NCBI RefSeq assembly: GCF_038096175.1
Contig: NZ_CP151099.1
Coordinates: 1,428,501-1,492,500 of the forward strand
Direction of reading: 5' to 3'
DNA length: 64,000 nt
Source: Nostoc sp. UHCC 0302
GTDB lineage: Bacteria > Cyanobacteriota > Cyanobacteriia > Cyanobacteriales > Nostocaceae
Below, in pieces: positions 37,481-45,241 of the stretch (the stretch's first letter is position 1; each line of letters begins with the position of its first letter). Below the pieces are notes generated by a model. The model worked only from the letters and a program-made list of their open reading frames with translations, was not told the DNA's origin and searched no databases. The position numbers were made by a program, and so were the translations under genes.

Positions 37481-37574
37481 AAGAACAAACAGTAAATTTT
37501 ATATTAAAGCGATGCTTTGTGTCTTTGTGGTTAATATCTACCATAGAGGCACAAAGACACGAAGAATATTGGCA

Positions 37575-38789
37575 TTACACCACTTTGAATGTGATTGGTG
37601 CTTGGTTTGTTTCGACGAAATCACTTAATAACGAAATTGCCTGCTTGTATAAAGATAAATCGACTTCGTGAACCTCAATTCCTTTGCCAATAGCTTGCAA
37701 TAAAGTTAAGGTTAATTCGCCGCCCAAATGTTCACGGAATTCGGTCAAACCTTGAAATAAACATGATTGGTCAGCCATCTCTGGCACGTACAAGGTGAAA
37801 CCCAGCGCCGAGAGTGTGCTGAGTATGCTTTGCCACTCTGAGTAACCAAGTATTCCTAGAAGATAGGAGTAAGTGGTATCCAAAGCGATGCCGATCGCTA
37901 CTGCTTCGCCATGACGTAAATTGTAGTTAGTCAAATGCTCTAGTTTATGGGCAGCCCAATGACCAAAATCCAGAGGGCGAGATGAACCCATTTCAAAAGG
38001 ATCGCCGCTATTAGCAATATGTTCGAGGTGTAACTGGGCGCAACGATAAATTAGCTGTTGCATTGCATCCATGTCTCGACGGACAAGGGCTGCGGTGTGG
38101 GAGTGGATAAAATTAAAGAAGTGAGCATCCTTAATTAGGGCTACTTTGAGGGCTTCTGCAATCCCAGAACGCCAGTCGCGATCATCTAAGGTTGTCAAGA
38201 ATGCAGTATCATTAATCACTGCATAAGGTGGGGCAAATGTGCCAAGAAAGTTCTTTTTACCAAAAGCATTGATACCGTTTTTGACTCCGACACCAGAATC
38301 ATTTTGTGCTAAAACTGTTGTCGGAATTCGGATGAGACGGATTCCTCGATGGGCTGTAGCAGCGGCATATCCTACCAAGTCCAACACAGCACCGCCTCCA
38401 ATTCCTAATAAGTAGGAATGGCGACATATTCCTGCTGATTCAATAACTTGGTGAATTTGCTCTAGTAACTTTGGATTATTCTTAGCAGCTTCACCTGCTG
38501 GAACTATTATCGGTTCAACAGGAAGTGTTAGTACTTCTGCATAAAAATTGCTATATGCTGCTAATTTATTAGATAAATCAGGCCAGTATTGCAATAAACC
38601 AGCATCTATGATTGCTAATACTTTCTTTGGCTTTTTTTCCCCATCAGATGCAATTACCTGCGCTAAAGTGGGATTTTTTAAGTCAAACAGATTGTTCGTG
38701 AATAAAACCTCATAATTGAAGCGAACCGAAACACTCTGCTGAAGCGATCGCAGATGAGATATACTTTTTTGCTTAATATCTACTATCAT
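37575..38789 (-). CDS. aroB: AroB-like sugar-phosphate cyclase (aroB/EboD type)
   Basis: 404 residues of the dehydroquinate-synthase superfamily. The NAD-binding GIGGGAVLDLVGYAAATAHR, IPTTVLAQNDSGVGVKNGIN and EALKVALIKD motifs are present. The C-terminal metal motif reads DFGHWAAHKLE, not the NLGHTFGHAIE of housekeeping AroB, and the protein is about 40 residues longer, so it is a divergent, EboD-like member. Its product may be dehydroquinate or a related cyclitol. It overlaps the dsbA-like gene by 4 bp (ATGA), implying translational coupling. The order tyrA-dsbA-aroB-trpE matches the known scytonemin cluster. Confidence 0.85.
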   Translation of the reverse strand: MIVDIKQKSISHLRSLQQSVSVRFNYEVLFTNNLFDLKNPTLAQVIASDGEKKPKKVLAIIDAGLLQYWPDLSNKLAAYSNFYAEVLTLPVEPIIVPAGEAAKNNPKLLEQIHQVIESAGICRHSYLLGIGGGAVLDLVGYAAATAHRGIRLIRIPTTVLAQNDSGVGVKNGINAFGKKNFLGTFAPPYAVINDTAFLTTLDDRDWRSGIAEALKVALIKDAHFFNFIHSHTAALVRRDMDAMQQLIYRCAQLHLEHIANSGDPFEMGSSRPLDFGHWAAHKLEHLTNYNLRHGEAVAIGIALDTTYSYLLGILGYSEWQSILSTLSALGFTLYVPEMADQSCLFQGLTEFREHLGGELTLTLLQAIGKGIEVHEVDLSLYKQAISLLSDFVETNQAPITFKVV

Positions 38790-39430
38790 ATTTTTGCTGA
38801 TATTTCTATAAGGGCGGCACGATTCAAAGCTTCCAGAAACACGTCTACTGAGTGAGAACCATCAACTTTGATTTTGTTATTAACGATGAAGAATGGCACG
38901 CTGGTAATGCCATTTAACCGAGCAGATTCTGATTCAGCCACAACTGCATTAAGTGCAGCATTATCGCTTAATTGCAGCTTTAATTCGGTAGAATCCATTT
39001 GGTGGGCTGCACCGATGGCAACAATAACGTCAATATCTCCGATGTTTAAACCATCTTCAAAATAAGCTTGATAAATTGCTTCTACGATATTGTTTTTGAT
39101 GTTCGCTGGCGCTAGATTAATCAGTCTGTGTGAAAGCGTAGTATTGACGGCTAAGCGAATTTTTTCAAAATTTAACTTAACGCCAGCTGCTTCACCTGCA
39201 CGCCGTGTGTAATCAAACAAATGCTGAAGTTGTTCTTCTTTGATACCTTTTCTCTCTTGCATAAAGCTACGAAATTCGTATCCGGAGCTAGGAACAGTAT
39301 TGTCGAGAAGAAAGGGATGCCAGCGGATGTTTACAGCTTCTTTATTCCATTGTGTTAGTGCATCAAAAAGATGTTTTTTTCCAATTCTGCACCAGGGGCA
39401 AACTGTATCGTGGAAGATATCTATCAGCAT
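38786..39430 (-). CDS. DsbA-family (FrnE-like) thiol oxidoreductase
   Basis: 214 residues with the thioredoxin-fold start MLIDIFHDTVCPWCRIGKKH (CxxC at Cys11 and Cys14) and an inserted helical domain. The cis-Pro loop GITSVPFFIVN is near residue 180. There is no signal peptide, so like FrnE it is probably cytoplasmic. In scytonemin clusters this gene is annotated dsbA. A redox or isomerase role on a scytonemin intermediate is plausible, but no reaction is established from sequence. It overlaps the AroB-like gene by 4 bp; tyrA is 86 bp upstream. Confidence 0.85.
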   Translation of the reverse strand: MLIDIFHDTVCPWCRIGKKHLFDALTQWNKEAVNIRWHPFLLDNTVPSSGYEFRSFMQERKGIKEEQLQHLFDYTRRAGEAAGVKLNFEKIRLAVNTTLSHRLINLAPANIKNNIVEAIYQAYFEDGLNIGDIDVIVAIGAAHQMDSTELKLQLSDNAALNAVVAESESARLNGITSVPFFIVNNKIKVDGSHSVDVFLEALNRAALIEISAKI

Positions 39431-39516
39431 AGTTTTTATTTCACACAGAGGCGCAGAGAGTTTTTAAGCTTTATTATATTTAGCTAGGTGGACTTGATAA
39501 GATTTGGCGTCCTTCT

Positions 39517-40611
39517 CTACGAGACGCTACGCGAAGGTGTTCTTCTCTGTGAGACCGGAGGCGAACGCAGTTCGTTATTTAAAAAAGACTTGTTTTCCTC
39601 TACAAAAAATCCTTGAGCATTTTCAAATTCTCGAATTAATGCATCTCTATCTTTCTTAGCCACCAGTCTTGCCAAACGACTATATGTATTAGCCAAAGAA
39701 TTGATTGCATCACATCTCTCTTCTGTTGCTAGCATAATGTCAACACACAAGCGAGGGTTTTGACAAAATAAACGTTTGACAATATCAATTTCTTGTCGGT
39801 AATTAGGAGTTGACATTGATAAGCTACGGCCTATATCTACTCTTTGTTGCGCTAAAAAAACACCAAAGCTAAATCGTAAGAAGTGCTGTGTTGCTTGAAT
39901 AAATACCATCATTTGGTCATGTTCTTCAGGCGTACAAACAACTAGCTCTCCGCCCTGATTTTTGATAAAGTCTAATAACCATTCAAATAAATCATCATTT
40001 CGTCCTGGGCATACAACTATTTTTTGTCCAGAAAACGATTTAATATTTGGCCCAAACATCGGATGTAATCCCATGACGGGGCCTGAATGATGTTCCAACA
40101 TTACTTGAGTTGGCTGACTTTTAATACTGGTGATGTCACATAAAGCTGTAGTTGAAGAAAGGTATTGAGCTGCACGTTTAATAACGTCAACTGTATATTC
40201 AATCGGAACAGATACTATTACTAGTTCTGCGTGGCTCAACAATTTATCTGCATAATCCCAATCTTCTTGCTCAAGAATACTAACGTTGTGACCTACTAAC
40301 TCAAGTTGCTCTTGGAATAATTTTCCCATCCTGCCACACCCACCGATAATCGTAATTTGTCGGGGTTTGACATGATTTAATGTAGGATTTGGAATCAGCG
40401 TGGCATGACAGCTATTAACTACACTTGTCCAAACAGATTCAGGGATTCCAGCTTGAGCAAGTAAGGGAGCGACATTAGCGATTTGTTCTTCTAAAGAAGG
40501 AACTTCTGATGCTGCTAGTAATGATACTAATGATAGGCGATCGCGTAACAAAGCAATCAAGCTTTGGTCGGTTTGTTTAAGCCTATCCGAATAAGAGGAT
40601 TGCAAAGGCAT
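39517..40611 (-). CDS. tyrA: T-protein-type prephenate dehydrogenase with decayed chorismate mutase domain
   Basis: 364 residues, collinear with the E. coli bifunctional T-protein. The N-terminal about 70 residues align with AroQ chorismate mutase (LKQTDQSLIALLRDRLSLV), but the expected Lys and Arg-Glu catalytic positions are replaced (SEVPSLEEQIA), so mutase activity is doubtful. The dehydrogenase domain has GGCGRMG (90-96), VPIEYTV and the catalytic region GLHPMFGPN. The product would be 4-hydroxyphenylpyruvate, the tyrosine-side partner of ScyA. The last residues (SPPVSQRRTPSRSVS) are encoded by a dispersed DNA repeat. Confidence 0.9.
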   Translation of the reverse strand: MPLQSSYSDRLKQTDQSLIALLRDRLSLVSLLAASEVPSLEEQIANVAPLLAQAGIPESVWTSVVNSCHATLIPNPTLNHVKPRQITIIGGCGRMGKLFQEQLELVGHNVSILEQEDWDYADKLLSHAELVIVSVPIEYTVDVIKRAAQYLSSTTALCDITSIKSQPTQVMLEHHSGPVMGLHPMFGPNIKSFSGQKIVVCPGRNDDLFEWLLDFIKNQGGELVVCTPEEHDQMMVFIQATQHFLRFSFGVFLAQQRVDIGRSLSMSTPNYRQEIDIVKRLFCQNPRLCVDIMLATEERCDAINSLANTYSRLARLVAKKDRDALIREFENAQGFFVEENKSFLNNELRSPPVSQRRTPSRSVS

Positions 40612-40661
40612 TTTCCTTGCCTCCGATTTTCAAAAGTTTATTCTTTGCGACGCTAGTTGCT

Positions 40662-41585
40662 TTAAGTTACAGCAAAGATTTGCGCTAGTACTGTTGAAAT
40701 TGGCAACAGACTCAAGACGAGTAAACCATAGGGCAACCCTGCAAAACCCGCAGCAAGTGTACTATCTAAAACAATTAGTGATAATACCCCAGCCCTGATT
40801 GCGATGCGGATTTGTTCTGGAGTAGGTTGGCGTACAGCTTTAATAAAAGGAAGCAACACCCGAATAGCGAACACACTAATAAATGGTAATGCTGCCAAGG
40901 CCTCATACTGTGTCAACAACCCTAGCCCTAAAAGTCCCACAATAACTGCGATAACTAGCAGCAGCGCTATTACTGCAATACTCTGCTTTGCTCCATGTAC
41001 TTCACCACGACTCAAAACGGTGATAGCAGCAATGTAAACTATGGGAATCACAGCTAAAAACCAGCATTGCCCTAATATTGCCGGCAAAACACTCGCCCCT
41101 AGTAATAAGTTGCCTCCACGGCAAATCCCCATATTAATTGGGCCAAGGATGGGGTGATGCTTCCCAAAAGCATCGTAAAATAAAGCAGCTAAAGCAATGC
41201 TTGTAGCCAAACTAGCGCTCAACCAAGACACTTGAGTAGCTGCCATCACACCTACAATCAAAAGTAGGCTTCCTAATAAGGTTGCCTCTGTACGAGATAC
41301 CCTCCCGCTAGGAATCGGTCTCTCTGGTCGCTCTTGAGCATCTAATTCTGCATCAAATACATCATTAAATACGATACCTCCACCATATAAACCTGTGGTG
41401 GCTAACAATAACCATGCAAGTGGTACAAAACTAACTTCGCTGTCAATTGCTTGATTGCTGAGGACAAAACAGCCTGAAGCAGCAAAGCCAGCCATGATAT
41501 CTGCCCATGCGGTGACAATGTTGGCAGGTCGCATCAATTGTAGATATGCCCATGAACGATGGGAACTTAATATTGCAGTATTCAT
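40662..41585 (-). CDS. eboC: UbiA-family prenyltransferase EboC
   Basis: 307 residues with about eight membrane spans. The prenyl-diphosphate-binding motif NDVFDAELDAQERPERP begins at residue 74. It belongs to the UbiA superfamily, which transfers prenyl groups to aromatic or other small acceptors in the membrane. In the ebo cluster this gene is known to be needed for scytonemin monomer export to the periplasm, perhaps via a prenylated carrier; the acceptor is unknown. The second Asp-rich motif is weak (DAFGKHHP). eboB lies upstream and tyrA follows 50 bp downstream. Confidence 0.88.
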   Translation of the reverse strand: MNTAILSSHRSWAYLQLMRPANIVTAWADIMAGFAASGCFVLSNQAIDSEVSFVPLAWLLLATTGLYGGGIVFNDVFDAELDAQERPERPIPSGRVSRTEATLLGSLLLIVGVMAATQVSWLSASLATSIALAALFYDAFGKHHPILGPINMGICRGGNLLLGASVLPAILGQCWFLAVIPIVYIAAITVLSRGEVHGAKQSIAVIALLLVIAVIVGLLGLGLLTQYEALAALPFISVFAIRVLLPFIKAVRQPTPEQIRIAIRAGVLSLIVLDSTLAAGFAGLPYGLLVLSLLPISTVLAQIFAVT

Positions 41586-41624
41586 AGTGAGTGGGGAGGC
41601 AGAGGAGCAAGGTGCAGGGAAGTA

Positions 41625-41706
41625 ATACCAATTTAAAAAAAGAATGTGGCAAATAGACCATTTGTAGAGACGCGATGAATCGCGTCTTCACCCAAGGATG
41701 TATTGC
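41625..41706. mobile_element. MITE-like element A (truncated)
   Basis: Starts ATACCAATTT and runs through the GTAGAGACGCGATGAATCGCG hairpin to CACCCAAGGATGTATTGC. Its reverse complement matches element B (62207-62309) almost base for base over about 80 bp, then diverges at the right end. It lies in the eboB-eboC spacer. Confidence 0.65.
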
Positions 41707-41737
41707 TACTGACAAATGACCAATGACCAATGACAAA

Positions 41738-42682
41738 TTACTCAATTAATGCATATTCACGGCTGGACTCTACCAGTGGTGTTTGTCCCCGCAGTACAGA
41801 ATTATCATTAAACTTCTGTCGTTGGTCGATGAGTGAGGGATTAAGCCAGTCTGACTCTTGGATTTGTCCACTTTGGCCGTAAGCTGCAAGAGCATTTTGA
41901 TAACAAACTGCTTGCACATCAGCTTCTGGAATTCCTCTCTCTAGCATTAGTAAAGCAGTTTTGGGAACAGCCAGAGGATCACTAACTCCCCAGTCAGCAC
42001 TACTATCTACGATAATGCGACGAACGTTATCACGTCCCGCTTCGCTAATGCCCCCATATTGACGGACAATTTCTACCATGCGGGCATTCCCCATTTTGGT
42101 GTTTGGGTAAATTGTGAATGCTGCCCAAAAGCCCCGCTCTAGTACTTCCTCTACTGTTTCTTCATTGTTATGATCTACAATTACCCGTGATGGATCTAAC
42201 CCATGCTCAATGCAGACATCCATGCTGTGACTTGTACCCGCTTTTTTGTCACGATGTGGTGTATGAATCATCACCAACATATCTAGCTCTTTTGCCAATT
42301 CTAATTGGAGGCGGAAGTATTTATCTTCTGCGGGGGTCATATCATCGTAGCCAATTTCACCAATAGCCACTACACCTTCTTTACAAGCATAGAGAGGCAA
42401 TAGTTCCATGACTTGTTCTGCAAGGGCTTCATTATTAGCTTCTTTTGAGTTCAAGCCAATTGTGCAATAATGCTTGATACCAAATTGAGATGCTCGGAAC
42501 CTTTCCCAACCAACTAAACTGCTGAAATAGTCCTGGAAAGAGCCGACACTAGTACGTGGTTGCCCAAACCAAAAAGCTGGTTCAATTACTGCTACAATTC
42601 CCGCCTTACGCATCATCTGGTAATCGTCAGTGGTGCGCGAACTCATGTGAATGTGGGGGTCGATAAACATCATATTGGTCAT
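41738..42682 (-). CDS. eboB: TatD-like metal-dependent hydrolase EboB
   Basis: 314 residues of the amidohydrolase superfamily. The HxH metal motif is in FIDPHIHMSSRTTDD (near 10-12). VVAIGEIGYDDMTPAEDKYF, MIHTPHRDKKAG and IVDHNNEETVEEV carry later Glu/His ligands, and IIVDSSADWGVSDPL carries the final Asp. The MN start is soluble with no signal peptide. It is a conserved ebo-cluster member with unknown substrate. It lies between eboA and eboC. Confidence 0.87.
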   Translation of the reverse strand: MTNMMFIDPHIHMSSRTTDDYQMMRKAGIVAVIEPAFWFGQPRTSVGSFQDYFSSLVGWERFRASQFGIKHYCTIGLNSKEANNEALAEQVMELLPLYACKEGVVAIGEIGYDDMTPAEDKYFRLQLELAKELDMLVMIHTPHRDKKAGTSHSMDVCIEHGLDPSRVIVDHNNEETVEEVLERGFWAAFTIYPNTKMGNARMVEIVRQYGGISEAGRDNVRRIIVDSSADWGVSDPLAVPKTALLMLERGIPEADVQAVCYQNALAAYGQSGQIQESDWLNPSLIDQRQKFNDNSVLRGQTPLVESSREYALIE

Positions 42683-42744
42683 GGATTGTAGGGGATGAGG
42701 GGATGAAGGGATGAGAGAGAGATAACTCTTGACTCTTGACCTCT

Positions 42745-42803
42745 GTAGAGACGCATAGACGCTCGAAGAGCGGCTTCTCGTAAGAGTATAATCGCGTCTC
42801 TAC
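42745..42803. repeat. Dispersed palindromic repeat (long form)
   Basis: GTAGAGACGC...GCGTCTCTAC, with the internal GAAGAGCGGCTTCTCGTAAG, is the inverted relative of the elements at 2761-2832 and 11743-11801. It lies between eboA and eboB. Confidence 0.65.
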
Positions 42804-43702
42804 TCTTGACTTTTGACTTTTTGATTCAAACTATTCCAAGTTAAATACCCTGCTTGTATAGACTTCTGTAGATTTGGGTAAGTGGCGAGGATAACTTGAG
42901 CTTGAGGTAAGGGACAGTCAGCACAAGCAAGTGCAGCGGCAGCTTGTTGAATTGGGTCTGGGTCATTGAGCGATCGCTGCAAATCTGCTAAAGTGGCAAG
43001 GTCGGCAAATCGCCCCACCAATCGCCACAATTCAGCAGGTACTGAGCGAGAAGCTGCCCAACGTTCGTGGGCATAGTCAATTAACATCCTCGCTAGCTCA
43101 TGGTTAGCACGAGAATCAAGACCTTGGATTAGATGTAGAGGACTACCTACGAATAAAGCTTTCAATACCATCTGGTTCCATGCCAGAGTGTCAAAATACT
43201 GTGCTGGATAGGGATTTCGTAAAGCGACAGCATTAAATACTGCTGTCATGTTGCTACGAACCCCTTCAGCAGCACGTTTTTGCAAACGTTCTGGATAAGA
43301 CATTAGGGGTAAAGCTTGATAAAGTGCTACTAGTTCTCCGACATCAGCAGTTATAAATACTTGCTCTAAGATGTTTAAATATTTTTCTGCATTATCTTGT
43401 GGCAGAGCTAATACTAGTAGTGTACGAGCAGCTTGATCTATACTCCAATCATTCGGCGACCAGCCTGTTTGTATTGCCGAAGCTGCTTTTAAATCTTCTG
43501 GAGTTAGATGAAGCTGGTTTTTGCCTATATAGCGAGGTACTGCACTAAACGCAGTAAAGAAAACTCGCGCACTCGCGTCGCTTTTGATTTGGTTACTTTT
43601 TTCATCTAACCAAGTAACAGCTTCCTGACTAACTTGTTGTGTAACCCAGTGATGTAATAAGTCATTAATACGAGTTAGTTTGTGAATAATTACAGCAGAC
43701 AT
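42800..43702 (-). CDS. eboA: EboA-like protein of unknown function
   Basis: 300 residues, helical and soluble, without signal peptide or membrane span. Features include LTPEDLKAASAIQTGWSPND, SIDQAARTLLVLALPQD and LVGRFADLATLADLQRSLND. The placement directly upstream of eboB and eboC and downstream of scyF identifies it as the EboA family, for which no biochemical activity is known to me. Its stop region overlaps the last bases of a dispersed repeat. Confidence 0.82.
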   Translation of the reverse strand: MSAVIIHKLTRINDLLHHWVTQQVSQEAVTWLDEKSNQIKSDASARVFFTAFSAVPRYIGKNQLHLTPEDLKAASAIQTGWSPNDWSIDQAARTLLVLALPQDNAEKYLNILEQVFITADVGELVALYQALPLMSYPERLQKRAAEGVRSNMTAVFNAVALRNPYPAQYFDTLAWNQMVLKALFVGSPLHLIQGLDSRANHELARMLIDYAHERWAASRSVPAELWRLVGRFADLATLADLQRSLNDPDPIQQAAAALACADCPLPQAQVILATYPNLQKSIQAGYLTWNSLNQKVKSQE

Positions 43703-43731
43703 TATTTTTATTTAAATATTTGTTTTTCTTA

Positions 43732-43754
43732 ATTCCCTGGCAAAGCCAGGGAAT
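43732..43754. promoter_or_regulatory. Hairpin between scyF and eboA
   Basis: ATTCCCTGGC-AAA-GCCAGGGAAT, perfect 10-bp arms. An almost identical hairpin is at 45214-45234 on the other side of scyF. There is no T-run, so mRNA end protection or processing is as likely as termination. Confidence 0.5.
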
Positions 43755-43758
43755 GCTT

Positions 43759-43860
43759 ATACCAATTCAATAAATGATTGCAACAAATCCTTCGTAGAGA
43801 CGTTGCCATGCAACATCTCTACAATGTTCTATCTGTCACGTTCTTGTTTCAAAATGGTAT
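43759..43860. mobile_element. MITE-like element C
   Basis: 102 bp with inverted ends ATACCAATT and AAATGGTAT and a central hairpin (GTAGAGACGTTGC against GCAACATCTCTAC). Outside the hairpin it resembles elements A and B (TGATTGCAACAAATCCTT). It fills most of the scyF-eboA spacer. Confidence 0.65.
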
Positions 43861-43877
43861 TAATCTTTAGAACTTTG

Positions 43878-45068
43878 TTAAATAGAAGTATTTACCAGTT
43901 CCTTTTCTAGAGTGATAACTGACTTTTTCTGTTTATTTTTGCGCCATTTAGCAGCAGTAATCCCAACTGCGAATAATCCTATGCCTAATGCTGCACTAGG
44001 TTCAGGCACTGGGGCTGCACCATTGACTTTGATCACCTGAACGCGACCTTGGAAGAAATCACCTACATAGAGCTTGCCATCTTTATAGGCTGTACCACCC
44101 GTCCAGTTAAATGAACCTGGTGTGAGGTCTAAAGGATCACCAAAAGGTGGGTCTCCTAGTTTAGGAGCGGCTACAACTTCACCAGCTGGATTACGGGCAG
44201 GTTTACCAAATGCAGTAAGAAACTTACCGTTTTTATCAAATACCTGGACGCGGCTGTTAATAGAATCAGCTACATAGATATTTTCATACTCATCTACTTC
44301 AAGACCAATGGGCTGATTAAACTCTCCATCTCCAGTACCTTGCTTACCAAATGTCAAGATAGGTTTACCTTCTGGAGAAAGTACCTGAACGCGGTTATTA
44401 AACTGGTCACTAACATAAATATTTCCGCTGGTTTCGGAAATTCTTACACCTGCTGGCCCTTGGAACTGCCCAGGTGCAGTGCCAGATGTGCCAATGGAAC
44501 CAATTAGCTTACCGTCGGCAGTGTATTTATTAATTTTGTCGCCGCTAAAATCACCTACATACACATTGCCTGTTTTGTCGAATGTCACACCAGATGGCCC
44601 AAAGAAAGCCCTACCCGGTATGAGACCGCCAAATGAGCCAAAAGATTTAATGAATTTACCTTGGGAATCGAAAACACTAACGTGGTTGTTGTAAACATCA
44701 CCTACATATAAATTCCCAGTTTTCGGGGAGATTTCTAGAGCTGATGGCTCGTCGAATTCTCCAGGGTCTTTCCCGCCTTTGCCAATTGCTCCAAGATAGT
44801 CACCTTTAGGACTAAATACCTCGACCTTGTTACCAATATTTGGATTAAAGCTGCCGTCAGAATTAAGACCGCGACCGTTGCTTACAAGGACATTGCCGGA
44901 TTTATTTACTGTTATGCCTTGGGGAACAAAAAGTTGCCCAGGGCCGAAGCCAGGCTCACCAATACTACTGTCGTAAGTTAATGTTAGAGACTTGGCTTGG
45001 GCAGCTGTTGCCACTACCATAAATCCAGCACCGAGAATGCCAATTGACAAATTTTTTGCTAATCCCAT
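43878..45068 (-). CDS. scyF: ScyF, NHL-repeat PEP-CTERM protein
   Basis: 396 residues. A signal peptide covers about 1-25 (LSIGILGAGFMVVATAAQA). At least five NHL repeats predict a beta-propeller (for example QPIGLEVDEYENIYVADSIN, FNNRVQVLSPEG). A PEP-CTERM tail follows (PVPEPSAALGIGLFAVG and a basic KWRKNKQKK end). It is expected in the periplasm or outer envelope. ScyD, E and F are known to be specific to scytonemin clusters and are thought to act in late, extracytoplasmic assembly; catalysis is unproven. The gene is flanked on both sides by the same small hairpin. Confidence 0.9.
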   Translation of the reverse strand: MGLAKNLSIGILGAGFMVVATAAQAKSLTLTYDSSIGEPGFGPGQLFVPQGITVNKSGNVLVSNGRGLNSDGSFNPNIGNKVEVFSPKGDYLGAIGKGGKDPGEFDEPSALEISPKTGNLYVGDVYNNHVSVFDSQGKFIKSFGSFGGLIPGRAFFGPSGVTFDKTGNVYVGDFSGDKINKYTADGKLIGSIGTSGTAPGQFQGPAGVRISETSGNIYVSDQFNNRVQVLSPEGKPILTFGKQGTGDGEFNQPIGLEVDEYENIYVADSINSRVQVFDKNGKFLTAFGKPARNPAGEVVAAPKLGDPPFGDPLDLTPGSFNWTGGTAYKDGKLYVGDFFQGRVQVIKVNGAAPVPEPSAALGIGLFAVGITAAKWRKNKQKKSVITLEKELVNTSI

Positions 45069-45213
45069 GAGTTTTAAGTCCTGGTTGTTTGAGTTATACT
45101 CGTTGCTAGATTAATCTCGTTCCCTGTCCTAGTTTGGGAACCCTAATTTAGGACTGCTGCCTCTTATTTGGAATGCAACTTTCTATATGAGTCAGCAGCC
45201 TATTTTGTAAGCA

Positions 45214-45234
45214 TTCCCTGGCTCTGCCAGGGAA
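45214..45234. promoter_or_regulatory. Hairpin between scyE and scyF
   Basis: TTCCCTGGC-TCT-GCCAGGGAA, perfect 9-bp arms, 8 bp after the scyE stop. It pairs in kind with the hairpin at 43732-43754. Confidence 0.5.
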
Positions 45235-45241
45235 ACAGGAA

